A stretch of 64,000 nucleotides of DNA from Sphingomonas sp. IBVSS2 (lineage in GTDB: Bacteria; Pseudomonadota; Alphaproteobacteria; Sphingomonadales; Sphingomonadaceae): contig NZ_NFUR01000002.1 in the NCBI RefSeq assembly GCF_002127225.1, positions 124,001 to 188,000 on the forward strand, read 5' to 3'. The notes beneath the pieces were generated by a model. It ran no database searches. It saw nothing but the letters and a program-made list of their open reading frames with translations, and was not told where the DNA came from. This document shows, piece by piece, positions 1-8,990 of the stretch; the stretch's first letter is position 1; each line of letters begins with the position of its first letter. Made by a program: the position numbers and the translations under genes.

Positions 1-22
1 TGCAGCAGAGGGAGAAATCATC

Positions 23-733
23 ATGTTCCTGCGAGTTTCATGTCTTGCCTTGTCCGCGGCGCTGCTGAGCGCCACCGCTTCGGCGGCGCCGGCGCCGAAT
101 TACGCCGCGCCCGCCGCCATGCAGCGGGTGGACGGCAACAATGTCGGCCGCGTTCGCCACAGCGGCGGCGGTGCCTTTGTCGAGACCCGTCCGGGCCGCT
201 GGGTCGAGTTCGCCGACGACGGCACGCTCATCCATCGCTTCGACGAGACCGACCGCAGCCGCGACGCGGTCAACCTCTACGATCCGTCGCGCGGCGCGCG
301 CGTGCGCCTCGACCTGCGCCGCGGCGACATTTCGGGCGTGCCGCGCTCGGGCCCGCCGCGCTTCCTCTACCGCATCACCGACGTCGATCCGCGCCGTTCC
401 CGCGGCTGGGGCGACAATGGCGGCTGGGGCGAGGGCGGCTGGGGCCGTCCGGGCGGTGGCCGTCCTGGCGGCGGCGGCTGGGATCGTCCCGGCGGTGGCC
501 GTCCCGGCGACGGCGGCTGGGATCGCCCCGGTGGCGGCCGTCCCGGTGACGGCGGCGGCTGGGGCACCGGCGGCGTGATCCGCGACATCGAGGTCGGCCC
601 GATCTGGAACCAGTCCGACGCCGAGCGCAAGTGCCGCGACACCGCCCGCAACATGCGCGCCGAATGGACCGGCAACTGGCACACTACCGCCGAAGGCCGC
701 CAGTCGGTCTGCTCGATCCGCTTCCAGCGCTGA
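23..733 (+). CDS. secreted mannan-binding-lectin-like protein with Gly/Arg/Pro repeats
   Basis: A 236-residue protein of unproven function. Residues 1-22 form a typical Sec signal peptide ending in SASA/A. Residues 30-125 form a conserved-looking N-terminal region. Residues 130-185 are Gly-rich and hold three 13-residue repeats of the type WDRPGGGRPGDGG. The last 50 residues (GPIWN..., WTGNWHTT, SVC) resemble the MVL/mannan-binding lectin domain, with GPxW and TGxW anchor motifs and two Cys. It probably acts in the periplasm or outside the cell. The ATG follows GGAG (11-14) at good spacing. The lectin assignment is by motif memory only; carbohydrate binding is inference. Confidence 0.75.
   Translation: MFLRVSCLALSAALLSATASAAPAPNYAAPAAMQRVDGNNVGRVRHSGGGAFVETRPGRWVEFADDGTLIHRFDETDRSRDAVNLYDPSRGARVRLDLRRGDISGVPRSGPPRFLYRITDVDPRRSRGWGDNGGWGEGGWGRPGGGRPGGGGWDRPGGGRPGDGGWDRPGGGRPGDGGGWGTGGVIRDIEVGPIWNQSDAERKCRDTARNMRAEWTGNWHTTAEGRQSVCSIRFQR
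440..556 (+). repeat. three in-frame 39-bp coding repeats
   Basis: Three adjacent 39-bp units inside the secreted lectin-like gene encode 13-residue blocks of the form W(D/G)RPGGGRPG(D/G)GG. Copies two and three are identical at protein level and differ at third codon positions. The linker is likely flexible, and repeat number may vary between strains. Confidence 0.8.
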
Positions 734-785
734 TCCGAACCCACCACCGCTGGCGCTTCGGCGCCGGCGGTGGCATGGGCAGGCG

Positions 786-1448
786 ATGTTCAAGGATCGC
801 GTGCTCTTCATCGACGGCGAGGCATTGGTGATCGACAAGCCCGCGGGCCTGCCGGTCGATCGTCCGCGGGACCGCGCGGAAAGCCTCGAGGACCTGCTCG
901 ACCAGCTCACCTTCGGTTTCCAGCGCCTGCCGGTGCCGGTCCACCGGCTCGACCGCGATACCAGCGGCTGCCTGCTGCTCGCCCGCAACCCCAAGGCGCT
1001 GAAGCGCTTCGCCCAGGCCTTCGAGGCCGGGGCCGTGGCCAAGCGATACCTGGCGATCCTCGACGGCGAGCCCGCACAGGACAGCGGCACGATCGACTTG
1101 CCGCTGGCCAAGGTCTCGACGCGCGAGGAAGGCTGGCGGATGGTCGGCGACCCCAGGGGCAAGCCCTCGATAACCCGTTACAAGGTGATGGAACGCAAGG
1201 GCGGCAAGAGCCTGGTCGCCTTCTATCCCGAGACCGGCCGTACCCATCAGATCCGCGTGCACGCGGCCGAAGGGCTGGGCGCGCCGGTGATGGGGGACCC
1301 GGTCTATGGCCGGGGCGGGCCAGCGATGATGCTGCATGCGGTCGAACTGACTCTCCCGCGCGAGGGCAAGGACGATATCCACGCCACCGCCCCGCTGCCG
1401 GTGCGCTTCCACAACGCAGGGTTCGGGGCCGGGTTCGGCCGTGGCTGA
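786..1448 (+). CDS. RluA-family RNA pseudouridine synthase
   Basis: A 220-residue enzyme predicted to isomerise uridine to pseudouridine in rRNA or tRNA in the cytoplasm. The catalytic motif HRLDRDTSG lies at residues 53-61, with Asp56 the expected nucleophile, and the second family motif TGRTHQIRVH is present near residue 150. There is no N-terminal S4 domain, so it resembles the short RluA/TruC-like members rather than RluC/RluD. Its 3' end overlaps the following arfB start by 8 nt, suggesting translational coupling. The exact target uridine cannot be told. Confidence 0.9.
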   Translation: MFKDRVLFIDGEALVIDKPAGLPVDRPRDRAESLEDLLDQLTFGFQRLPVPVHRLDRDTSGCLLLARNPKALKRFAQAFEAGAVAKRYLAILDGEPAQDSGTIDLPLAKVSTREEGWRMVGDPRGKPSITRYKVMERKGGKSLVAFYPETGRTHQIRVHAAEGLGAPVMGDPVYGRGGPAMMLHAVELTLPREGKDDIHATAPLPVRFHNAGFGAGFGRG

Positions 1449-1842
1449 GATACCCGACGAGGCGATCGTCGAGGAGAAGTTCCTCGCCTCGACCGGGCCG
1501 GGCGGGCAGAATGTCAACAAGGTCGCCACGGCAGTCCAGCTGCGGATCGACGTGTTCAAGCTGGGCCTGGCGCCCCATGCCTATCAGAAGCTCAAGACGC
1601 TGGCCGGCACCAAGCTGACCGCGGGCGGCGAGCTGGTGATCACCGCCCGCAAGTTCCGCACCCAGGAAGCCAATCGCGCCGATGCCCGCGAGCGCGTCGT
1701 CGAGCTGATCGCCAAGGCGTATGAACGTGACGCCAAGCGGATCAAGACCAAGCCCAGCAAGGCCGCAAAGGCGCGGCGGGTGGACGAGAAGAAGGGGCGC
1801 AGCGCGGTGAAGGCGGGCCGGGGCAAGGTGCGGTTCGACTAG
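1441..1842 (+). CDS. arfB: alternative ribosome-rescue factor / peptidyl-tRNA hydrolase ArfB
   Basis: A 133-residue release-factor-like protein that hydrolyses peptidyl-tRNA on ribosomes stalled at the ends of broken mRNAs. The catalytic GGQ is at residues 21-23 within PGGQNVNKV. The C-terminal third is a Lys/Arg-rich tail of the kind that sits in the empty mRNA channel in the ArfB family. It starts with GTG inside the 3' end of the pseudouridine synthase gene. Length is typical for ArfB (about 140) and much shorter than RF1/RF2, so it is not a truncated prfB. Confidence 0.92.
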   Translation: MAEIPDEAIVEEKFLASTGPGGQNVNKVATAVQLRIDVFKLGLAPHAYQKLKTLAGTKLTAGGELVITARKFRTQEANRADARERVVELIAKAYERDAKRIKTKPSKAAKARRVDEKKGRSAVKAGRGKVRFD

Positions 1843-1905
1843 TGGATCTACATTCAGGCTAAGGATGTGGCTTGGCGGGCCGGAACACGTCGAGCCAACC
1901 TCTTT

Positions 1906-1993
1906 CGTCATGCTGAACTTGTTTCAGGGTCCAAGGTGCCACCAGCAATATCGCCGGTGGAGAATTGGATGCTGAAACAAGTTCAGCATGACG
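1906..1993. repeat. intergenic inverted repeat (27-bp arms)
   Basis: The left arm (1906-1932) begins CGTCATGCTGAACTTGTTTC and the right arm (1967-1993) is its near-perfect reverse complement, with a 34-nt loop. It lies between convergent genes (arfB and the AraC regulator). The form matches dispersed intergenic repeats seen in sphingomonad genomes. It could also act as a bidirectional transcription block. Nothing else is seen in 1843-2097. Confidence 0.75.
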
Positions 1994-2097
1994 GAAGGGA
2001 GAGGCTTCGACATTAAACTTCCGTCCCTCGCCGCCGGGAACGGCTTTTCCTCCGCCGGCAATGCGCGCTCGATACAGATCCCAAATGGCGATCCACT

Positions 2098-3153
2098 CTA
2101 GCGTTGTCGCTCCAGCCACCCGCGCGGGCTCGTGCCTGTCCAGCGCTTGAACGCACGGGAGAAGGCGCTGGGATCGGAGAAGCCGACCAGATAGGCGGTC
2201 TCGTTCACCGAGGTCCGCCCGCCGCTCAGATAGTTGAGCGCCATGCGGTGGCGGAGCGCGTCGAGCACCGCCTCATAGCCGCTGTCCTCGTCCTTCAGCC
2301 GGCGCTGGAGCGAGCGCTGGCTGAGCCCCAGTTTCCGGGCGACGGCCTCCATGGCGACATCGCCCCGGTGGAGCATCGGCATCAGCGCGGCTTCGACCCG
2401 GCCGCGCATCGACTTCGCGCTTTCCAGCGCGCGCATCAGCTGGTCGGCGCGTTCGCTGAGCACGCCAAAGGCATAGCGGCTGGGATTGTGCAGCGCGATG
2501 CCGAGCCAGGACGGGTCGATCCGGATCGCGTTGCAATCGCTGGCGAAGGTGACCGGCACGCCCAGCACCGCTTCATATGCGTCGGCATGGGCCGGGGCGG
2601 GATGGGTGACGTGCACCGCCAGCGCGAAGGGCGCGTCGGGGAAGTGGCGCTGCGTCTCGCCGATGAAGCGGGCCCAGCTGGCCTCGGTCATCTCGGGAAA
2701 GGCATTGGGGTCGGCGCGGGTGTCGGTGAGCCAGGTGCCGCCGTCCCGCTGCTCGATCCGGAAGCGGGGGCCCGTCATCGCCAGATCGACCTCGGCGACG
2801 AGCCGGCCATAGCGATTCAGCTCGGCCAGCGCCTCGCCCATGGTCGGCGCGGCATAGCAGATGAGGCCGACCACGGAGAATTCGCGGAAATCATTGCCCG
2901 CGCCCAGATGCAGCGCGAGCGCGGGCATGCGGCACAGTTCCTTCGCGGCGTGCATCAGCGCCTTATAGCAGGTGAAGGGGATGCGGGTGTCGGGATCGGC
3001 AAGGCCGGCCGGATCGATCCCGGACCGCCGCGCCAGTTCGGCCGGGTCGGCGCCGCGGGCCACGGCGAAGCGCCACAGATAGCAGGCATAGCCCGCCGAG
3101 ACGGTCGGCGCACCCTGGCGCGCAAAGTCATGCTTTCCGGTCGGCGCGGTCAT
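2098..3153 (-). CDS. AraC-family transcriptional regulator
   Basis: A 351-residue regulator. The N-terminal two thirds match the arabinose-binding-domain-like sensor region of the OruR/ArgR-like AraC subgroup. The C-terminal 100 residues hold two helix-turn-helix units, including a segment (AYLVGFSDPSAFSRAFKRW) typical of the family. The ATG at 3153 was chosen because the conserved N-terminus begins there. The open frame runs far upstream only because of GC bias. It is divergent from the DUF2306 gene with a 54-nt gap, so it may control that gene. The effector is unknown. Confidence 0.9.
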   Translation of the reverse strand: MTAPTGKHDFARQGAPTVSAGYACYLWRFAVARGADPAELARRSGIDPAGLADPDTRIPFTCYKALMHAAKELCRMPALALHLGAGNDFREFSVVGLICYAAPTMGEALAELNRYGRLVAEVDLAMTGPRFRIEQRDGGTWLTDTRADPNAFPEMTEASWARFIGETQRHFPDAPFALAVHVTHPAPAHADAYEAVLGVPVTFASDCNAIRIDPSWLGIALHNPSRYAFGVLSERADQLMRALESAKSMRGRVEAALMPMLHRGDVAMEAVARKLGLSQRSLQRRLKDEDSGYEAVLDALRHRMALNYLSGGRTSVNETAYLVGFSDPSAFSRAFKRWTGTSPRGWLERQR

Positions 3154-3207
3154 GTCCGGGGCCAGTCTCGCCGGGTTATCGACCCCTTGGCAAGTCCGGG
3201 AGGGAAG

Positions 3208-4014
3208 ATGACCGAGAATACCGTCGCCATGTGGAGCGTGAAGGCGCTGAGGGGCTCCGTCCTCTTCTGGTTCGCCGTCGCGACGACCGGTCAGCTGGCC
3301 TTCGTTCTCTACATCGCCGGCTTCTATGGCCGTGCCGCCGCCCAGGGCGATTTCGCGCGGTGGAACCAGGTGCTGGTCGGCGGCTATGTCCCGGGCGGAC
3401 TGGCCGGCAATCTCGTCCTCGCCATGCACCTGCTGCTCGCGGCGGTCATCACGCTGGGCGGCCCGCTCCAGCTCGTGCCCGCGATTCGCCGCCGCTGGCC
3501 GCGCTTCCATCGCTGGAACGGCCGGGCCTATATGCTCACCGCGTTGCTGATCAGCCTGGGCGGCCTCTACATGGTATGGACCCGGGGCACGGCGGGCGGG
3601 CCGTTGCTGCGGATCGGGATCAGCCTGAACGGGCTGCTGATCATCGGGGCGGCAACGGTCGCCTGGCGCTTCGCCCGCCTGCGCCGCTTCGCCGAGCATC
3701 GCCGCTGGGCGCTGCGCGCCTTCGTGCTGGCGAGCGGCGTGTGGTTCTTCCGCGTCGGGCTGATGTTCTGGATCCTCGCCAATCGGGGCCCGTTGGGCAT
3801 CGGGGCCGATTTCGACGGCCCCTTCGTCCGCGCCTGGGCCTTTGGCTGCTATCTCGTGCCGCTGGCGATGCTCGAGCTCTATCTGGCCGCCGAGCGGCGC
3901 GGGCCGTTGTCGCGCTTCGCCGTCGCTGTGGGGCTCGGGCTGCTCGCGCTGGCGGCCGGGGTCGGCATCTTCGGCGCGGTGATGGCGATGTGGCTGCCGC
4001 GCCTGCTCGGTTGA
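3208..4014 (+). CDS. DUF2306 integral membrane protein
   Basis: A 268-residue membrane protein with about seven hydrophobic segments. The DUF2306 signature is visible around residues 75-110 (His in MHLLLA, GGPLQLVP, FHRWNGRAYM). The ATG at 3208 has a Shine-Dalgarno-like GGGAGGGA just upstream. The family has no firm biochemical function. It is divergent from, and possibly controlled by, the adjacent AraC regulator. Confidence 0.88.
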   Translation: MTENTVAMWSVKALRGSVLFWFAVATTGQLAFVLYIAGFYGRAAAQGDFARWNQVLVGGYVPGGLAGNLVLAMHLLLAAVITLGGPLQLVPAIRRRWPRFHRWNGRAYMLTALLISLGGLYMVWTRGTAGGPLLRIGISLNGLLIIGAATVAWRFARLRRFAEHRRWALRAFVLASGVWFFRVGLMFWILANRGPLGIGADFDGPFVRAWAFGCYLVPLAMLELYLAAERRGPLSRFAVAVGLGLLALAAGVGIFGAVMAMWLPRLLG

Positions 4015-4044
4015 CCCCTCCCGCCCGGGCGCCGGATCGACTAC

Positions 4045-4539
4045 ATGGGAGCCATGTACGCCTTCGACATCGACACCGCCGACAAGACCGAGCTCTATCG
4101 CGACCTCGCCGCCGCGCTCGACGCGCTCACCGCCGACGAGCCCGACGCGATCGCCAACATGGCGAACGTGTCGGCGCTGATCTGGCAGTATCTGCCGGAC
4201 CTGAACTGGGCGGGCTTCTATCGCAATATCGGCGGCGAGCTGGTGCTCGGGCCGTTCCAGGGCAAGGCCGCCTGCATCCGCATCCCCTTCGGCAAGGGCG
4301 TGTGCGGCGCCGCCGCGGCGACGCGGGAGACGCAGCTGGTCGACGACGTGCACGCCTTTCCCGGCCATATCGCCTGCGATGCGGCCAGCCGCTCCGAGCT
4401 GGTCGTGCCGATCGTGGTCCAGGGCGCGCTGATCGGCGTGCTCGACCTCGACAGTCCCAATCCGGCCCGCTTCGATGCCGGCGACGCTGCCGGCTGCGAG
4501 GCGCTGATGCGTATCCTGGGTCCCCGTCTGGCCGGCTGA
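4045..4539 (+). CDS. msrC: free methionine-(R)-sulfoxide reductase (GAF domain)
   Basis: A 164-residue single-GAF protein that reduces free Met-R-sulfoxide in the cytoplasm as part of oxidative-damage repair. The three family cysteines are present at 77, 87 and 111, with the same 10- and 24-residue spacing as the E. coli enzyme. The flanking motifs NWAGFYR and FPGHIACD are intact. An alternative ATG lies three codons downstream (4054). It stands alone between a membrane protein gene and a secreted protein gene. Confidence 0.93.
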   Translation: MGAMYAFDIDTADKTELYRDLAAALDALTADEPDAIANMANVSALIWQYLPDLNWAGFYRNIGGELVLGPFQGKAACIRIPFGKGVCGAAAATRETQLVDDVHAFPGHIACDAASRSELVVPIVVQGALIGVLDLDSPNPARFDAGDAAGCEALMRILGPRLAG

Positions 4540-4656
4540 CCCGGATCGGGACTCCGTTAAGCATAGGCAAAAGTGGCGCCCCGCACGCGCGGGGTTTAAC
4601 TCTTTGGCAACCATCGGAGCAGCGCGCGCTCCGGCATGGGGCGAAGGAGTATCGAT

Positions 4657-5643
4657 ATGCGTCACCTGTTGAAGCCGGCCCTGATGGCCTCGGCCCTGCT
4701 GGCAGCGATGCCCGCGGTTGCGCAGGTGGCCTCGCCCGGCCCGGTCTGGGGCGGTAGCGGCGGTCCGATCCCGGCCCCGGGCGGAGCCTATGGCGGGCGC
4801 AGCGTGCCGATGCCGCCGCCGCCGCGCGTTCCCGGCCCGCCGCCGGTGGTCCAGAACGGCCCGGGCGTGCCCACCGCCGGCGCGCGCGTCTGGCAGAATG
4901 GCCGCTGGATGGCGCTGCCGCCGCGCGGCCATGGCCAGGTCGGCCGGCCGAACGGCAATCGCTGGGGCGGGATGATCGGCGGCCGTTGGTATGCCGGTGC
5001 GCAGGCGCCGGGCGGCTGGAACGGCTATCGCCGGCTTGGCCGGGGCAACCATCTGCCCGGTTATTGGATGGGCGGCGGCTTCCGCATCCCCGACTATCTG
5101 AGCTGGGGCCTCGCCGCGCCGCCCTACGGCTATTTCTGGGTCCGCTATTATGACGATGCCGTGCTGGTCGACGATCGCGGCGATGTGTGGGATTCGGTGA
5201 GCGGCATCGGCTGGGCCGATGCGGATTCCTGGGCCGATTCGAGCGGCAGCTATTCGAGCGCCTATAGCCGTTCGGGCGCGGGCTATCGCGAGCCTATCCA
5301 GCCGATCGATCCCAATGACTATTATGACGGCTATCCCGGGGACTATGCGCCGCCGGCCGGCGCGCCGCTCCCGCCGCCGGGCGTCCAGGTCCAGGGCTAT
5401 TACGGGTCCGGCGGCGCCTATTACGGTTCGGGCAGCTACCAGTCCGGCGCCTATTATTATGGTGCGCCGGTGGGCTCGACCGTGATCGTCACCATGCCGG
5501 CGGTGACCACCACCACCACGGTGACCGAGGAAGTGGTCGAGCGGACCACCTATGTCCGCGCCGCGCCGCGCCGGGTGGTGCGCAAGGCGCCGGTGCGGCG
5601 GTACAAGCCCAGGGTGCAGTGCTGCGTCTGCGGTTGCCGGTGA
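4657..5643 (+). CDS. RcnB-like secreted protein with Pro/Gly/Tyr-rich segments
   Basis: A 328-residue exported protein. A signal peptide (residues 1-22, ending AVAQ) is followed by a Pro/Gly-rich stretch. An RcnB-like block around residues 125-170 holds the family signature GNHLPGYW, DYLSWGL, PPYGYFWVRYY and DDRGDV. A Ser/Tyr/Gly-rich region comes next, and then a Thr-rich and basic Cys-containing tail (CCVCGC). RcnB proteins of enterics sit in the periplasm and modulate Ni/Co efflux, but this long version is common in sphingomonads and its role is not established. AAGGAG at 4644 supports the ATG at 4657. Confidence 0.8.
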   Translation: MRHLLKPALMASALLAAMPAVAQVASPGPVWGGSGGPIPAPGGAYGGRSVPMPPPPRVPGPPPVVQNGPGVPTAGARVWQNGRWMALPPRGHGQVGRPNGNRWGGMIGGRWYAGAQAPGGWNGYRRLGRGNHLPGYWMGGGFRIPDYLSWGLAAPPYGYFWVRYYDDAVLVDDRGDVWDSVSGIGWADADSWADSSGSYSSAYSRSGAGYREPIQPIDPNDYYDGYPGDYAPPAGAPLPPPGVQVQGYYGSGGAYYGSGSYQSGAYYYGAPVGSTVIVTMPAVTTTTTVTEEVVERTTYVRAAPRRVVRKAPVRRYKPRVQCCVCGCR

Positions 5644-5707
5644 TTTCCCGCCGCGACGCGTAGCGCATGCGCGGCGATCCCATATTGCAGGAAATTGCAG
5701 GAATAAC

Positions 5708-5732
5708 CTCCCCTCCCTTCCAGGGAGGGGAG
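5708..5732. terminator. perfect 11-bp hairpin between convergent genes
   Basis: CTCCCCTCCCT (5708-5718) pairs perfectly with AGGGAGGGGAG (5722-5732) across a 3-nt loop. It sits between the RcnB-like gene and the convergent M28 peptidase gene. There is no clear U-tract on either side, so it may be a repeat-derived hairpin rather than an efficient intrinsic terminator. Confidence 0.55.
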
Positions 5733-5741
5733 TGACGGGCG

Positions 5742-7010
5742 TCACCGCCGCCCGAACGTCACCAGGCTCTCGGCCCCGTCCGCGCCGATTGCCGATACCC
5801 CGACGAAATTGTCGTCGACGATCACGCCCTTCAGGCTGGCTTCGGTGCCGGCGACGTCGAGATGGTCCGTCCAGTCGCGCGCGTCGGCGCGGCGCCAATG
5901 GACGCGATACTTGGCCGCGCCGGGCACGGCGGCCCATTTCACCGACGTGTCGGAGGCGAGCGCCCCGCCGATCGTCACCTTGTCCGGTGCGGCCGGCGCG
6001 GCGGCCAGGCGGCGGATCGTCGCGACGTTGAGCGCCGTCACTCCGGCCAGATAGGGAAAGTCCATCCGGTCGACCGTGTCGCCCTTGCCGGGGGCGAGGT
6101 CCTGGTGCTGCGCGTCGTAATTCTCGACCCCCACCGAGAAGCGCACCGCCGGATAGCCGAGCTTCTGGAACGGCGAATGATCGCCGCCGCGGCCGAACCG
6201 GTCGGGCCGGCGGACCAGGAAGGCGCCGAGCCCGCCGGGGACGGTGCCCGCGACCTGGCCGATCGCCTTGGCGAGCGCGCGCGAAGGGCCGTCGTCCTCG
6301 CCGCCATCGGCGCGCAGGCCCTGGAGCGCCTGGGCGGCATCATTCTCGCCGAAGCTCTCGGAAAAGATGCGCACGCGGTCCGCCACCTTGCGCCCGTCGG
6401 TGCCGACCGTGTTGCCGACGATGTCGTTGTTGAGCACCGCGGTGACCGTCCAGCCCCGTTCCTTCGCGGTCTCGGCGAGCAGCTGGCCGCCGAACAGCCC
6501 CTGCTCCTCGCCCGAGAGCGCAGCATAGACGATCGTCGCCCGGAACTTCTCCCTGGAAAGGATGCGTGCCGCCTCGAGCACCAGCGCGACGCCGGAGGCA
6601 TCGTCATTGGCGCCGGGGGCATCGGCGGTGGCGTTCATCACGTCGCTCACCCGACTGTCGATATGGCCCATCACGATGACGACTCGCTTCGGATCGGTGC
6701 CGGCCTGGAAGCCGAGCACGTCGACGATCTGCACCCCGTTCGGCGCGCGGGGGCCGGTGAAGCCGCGCGCGATATTGGCCACTTCGATGCAGCCGCACCG
6801 GTCTCCCAGCCTGGCGAGTTCGGCGGCGAACCAGCGCCGGGCGGCACCGATGCCGCGGCTGGGGTCGTCCGCATCCGAAAGCGTGTGGCGGGTGCCGAAG
6901 CCGACCAGCTTCTCGACACTGGCCTTCAGCCGGGCGGGATCGGGCTTTTCCTGGGCCTGGGCAATGGTGGGGAAAGCGAAGAGGAGCGGAGCGAGGGCGA
7001 GAATGCGCAT
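5742..7010 (-). CDS. secreted M28-family zinc aminopeptidase
   Basis: A 422-residue metallopeptidase exported by a signal peptide (residues 1-19). The M28 zinc-site residues are visible: His116 (GHIDSR), Asp136 (PGANDDASG), Glu168/Glu169 (GEEQG), Asp196 (NNDIVGN) and His302 (AQHQD). The C-terminal 90 residues look like a fibronectin-III-type domain. Probable role is trimming peptides in the periplasm or medium. It lies downstream of the universal stress gene in the same direction, with a hairpin between, so it is probably transcribed separately. Confidence 0.9.
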   Translation of the reverse strand: MRILALAPLLFAFPTIAQAQEKPDPARLKASVEKLVGFGTRHTLSDADDPSRGIGAARRWFAAELARLGDRCGCIEVANIARGFTGPRAPNGVQIVDVLGFQAGTDPKRVVIVMGHIDSRVSDVMNATADAPGANDDASGVALVLEAARILSREKFRATIVYAALSGEEQGLFGGQLLAETAKERGWTVTAVLNNDIVGNTVGTDGRKVADRVRIFSESFGENDAAQALQGLRADGGEDDGPSRALAKAIGQVAGTVPGGLGAFLVRRPDRFGRGGDHSPFQKLGYPAVRFSVGVENYDAQHQDLAPGKGDTVDRMDFPYLAGVTALNVATIRRLAAAPAAPDKVTIGGALASDTSVKWAAVPGAAKYRVHWRRADARDWTDHLDVAGTEASLKGVIVDDNFVGVSAIGADGAESLVTFGRR

Positions 7011-7057
7011 GGGGCGAGAGTGGCGGGGGGGCGGGGTCGGGTCAATCCAACCCAGTT

Positions 7058-7081
7058 CCTCCCCGAGCGAGCTCGGGGAGG
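7058..7081 (-). terminator. 11-bp perfect hairpin downstream of the stress-protein gene
   Basis: CCTCCCCGAGC (7058-7068) pairs with GCTCGGGGAGG (7071-7081), with almost no loop. It lies directly after the stop of the minus-strand universal stress gene. No T-run follows on the minus strand, so efficiency is uncertain. Confidence 0.45.
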
Positions 7082-7088
7082 TATTTAC

Positions 7089-7544
7089 TCAACTCAACCG
7101 GTCGATCGCATCCATGTCGAGCGCGCCGGGAATCACCATCAGCGGCACGGGCAGCTTGCCGGCATCCGATCCGGAGAAGTGCGTGACCATCGGGCCCGGC
7201 GGCCCGCTTGCCGCGGCACCGAGCACCAGGGCGGCGATGTCGCGATTGGCGGCGATCATCTCGTGGACGATCTTCGGCCCGTCGCCCTCGCGCACGGTGA
7301 TCGAGGGTTGGAGCCCCGATTCGGCGAACAGCGTGCCGGCCGCGCGCGCCACCAGCGCCTCGGCGCGTTCGCGCGCTTCCTCCTCGATCGTGGCCATCAC
7401 GCCGCCCCATTGGACGAAGTCCGGCTTGGGGATCAGCGCGAGGATTTCGACGTTGCCGCCGGTCTTCACTGCACGCCGCGCGGCGAAGCGCAATGCGATC
7501 TCGGCCTCTGGGCTCTCGTCGATCACCACCAGATAGGTGCGCAT
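7089..7544 (-). CDS. universal stress protein (UspA family)
   Basis: A 151-residue cytoplasmic protein with the Usp fold. It has an N-terminal beta strand (TYLVVIDESPEAE), central helices, and a C-terminal block (ALVLGAAASGPPGP, LPVPLMVIPG) corresponding to the nucleotide-binding loop. The usual GxxGxGS pattern of the ATP-binding loop is not clearly kept, so ATP binding is uncertain. Family members help cells through stress or starvation by unclear means. Confidence 0.85.
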   Translation of the reverse strand: MRTYLVVIDESPEAEIALRFAARRAVKTGGNVEILALIPKPDFVQWGGVMATIEEEARERAEALVARAAGTLFAESGLQPSITVREGDGPKIVHEMIAANRDIAALVLGAAASGPPGPMVTHFSGSDAGKLPVPLMVIPGALDMDAIDRLS

Positions 7545-7675
7545 GGATTGATCCTCTCGCTTGCGCGTTACGTGCCCCGTAGCGTCAAATCCTGCAAGCG
7601 TGTCCTCTTGACCCGGGGCAGGGGCGGCGCAAAGAGGGCCCGAACCTGTTCAGGGCTCCAACAACGGGAACCTTC

Positions 7676-8974
7676 ATGTCGATCGAAATCAAGATGCCGG
7701 CGCTTTCTCCCACCATGGAAGAGGGTACCCTCGCCAAGTGGCTCGTGAAGGAGGGCGATACGGTGAAGTCCGGCGACCTCATGGCCGAGATCGAGACCGA
7801 CAAGGCGACCATGGAGTTCGAAGCGGTGGACGAGGGCGTGATCGCCAAGATCCTCGTCCCAGAGGGCACCGACAATGTGAAGGTCGGCACCGTGATCGCC
7901 GTGCTGGCGGGCGAGGGCGAGGATGTCGCCTCGGCCGCCGCGTCGCCTGCGCCGACTCCGGCCCCGGCACCCAAGGCCGAGGCTGCTCCGGCGCCGACTC
8001 CGGCCGCCGCCGCGCCCGCGCCGACCCCCGCTCCCGCCCAGGCGGCCGCGGCTTCCGGCGACCGCGTCAAGGCGAGCCCGCTCGCCAAGCGCCTTGCCGC
8101 CGAGAAGGGCGTCGACCTGGCCGGCGTGGCCGGCTCGGGCCCGAACGGCCGCATCGTGAAGGCGGACATCGACGGCGCGAAGCCGGGCGCCGCGCCCGCC
8201 GCCGCCGCGCCAGCTCCTGCAGCCGCTCCGGCGCCGGCCGCAGCCGCTCCGGCCGAGCACAAGCCGGTCTGGTGGGACGAATCGATCCCGCACGAGGCCG
8301 AGAAGCTCTCGAACATCCGCAAGACGATCGCGCGCCGCCTCACCGAGTCGAAGCAGACCGTCCCGCACATCTACCTCACGCTCGACATCCGGCTCGACGC
8401 GCTGCTCAAGCTGCGCGGCGACCTGAACAAGGCGCTCGAGGCGCGCGGCATCAAGCTCTCGGTCAACGACCTGCTGATCAAGGCGCTCGGCGTGGCGCTG
8501 GCCCAGGCGCCCAAATGCAACGTCACCTACACCGGCGACCAGCTGATCAAGTATAGCCGCTCCGACGTGTCGGTGGCGGTCTCCACTCCGACCGGGCTGA
8601 TCACGCCGATCATCCGCGACGCGGCGAACAAGGCGGTCTCGGCGATCTCGACCGAGATGAAGGACCTGGCGGCGCGCGCGCGCGACGGCAAGCTGAAGCC
8701 CGAGGAATATCAGGGCGGCACGGCGTCGCTTTCGAACATGGGCATGTTCGGCATCAAGCAGTTCGAAGCGGTGATCAATCCGCCCCAGGGCATGATCATG
8801 GCGATCGGCGCGGGCGAGAAGCGTCCGTACATCGTCGACGACGCGCTGGGCGTGGCGACGGTGATGTCGGCCACCGGCAGCTTCGATCACCGGGCGATCG
8901 ACGGGGCCGACGGCGCTGAGATGATGAAGATCTTCAAGGAACTGGTCGAGAATCCGTTCGGGATGATCGCCTGA
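7676..8974 (+). CDS. aceF: pyruvate dehydrogenase complex dihydrolipoamide acetyltransferase (E2)
   Basis: A 432-residue E2 core subunit that transfers the acetyl group from lipoamide to CoA. It has one lipoyl domain (residues 1-80, lipoyl Lys43 in ETDKA), an Ala/Pro linker (90-125), a peripheral-subunit-binding domain (about 128-165), a second Ala/Pro linker, and the catalytic domain from about 205. The active-site block [13 protein letters not shown] is near the C-terminus. A single lipoyl domain is usual for alphaproteobacterial E2. E1 genes are not in the window. E3 (lpdA) follows after two small genes, suggesting a shared operon. Confidence 0.95.
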   Translation: MSIEIKMPALSPTMEEGTLAKWLVKEGDTVKSGDLMAEIETDKATMEFEAVDEGVIAKILVPEGTDNVKVGTVIAVLAGEGEDVASAAASPAPTPAPAPKAEAAPAPTPAAAAPAPTPAPAQAAAASGDRVKASPLAKRLAAEKGVDLAGVAGSGPNGRIVKADIDGAKPGAAPAAAAPAPAAAPAPAAAAPAEHKPVWWDESIPHEAEKLSNIRKTIARRLTESKQTVPHIYLTLDIRLDALLKLRGDLNKALEARGIKLSVNDLLIKALGVALAQAPKCNVTYTGDQLIKYSRSDVSVAVSTPTGLITPIIRDAANKAVSAISTEMKDLAARARDGKLKPEEYQGGTASLSNMGMFGIKQFEAVINPPQGMIMAIGAGEKRPYIVDDALGVATVMSATGSFDHRAIDGADGAEMMKIFKELVENPFGMIA

Positions 8975-8990
8975 ACCGGAGGGCGCGGCC

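Noticed and set aside
440..556. Regular short repeats that could suggest a CRISPR array
   Set aside because: The units are contiguous, have no spacers and keep the reading frame; they encode a Gly-rich linker.
2098..5937. A 1279-codon minus-strand open frame
   Set aside because: Only the last 351 codons (2098-3153) match a real protein, an AraC regulator. The rest is antisense to DUF2306, msrC and the RcnB-like gene and open only because of high GC.
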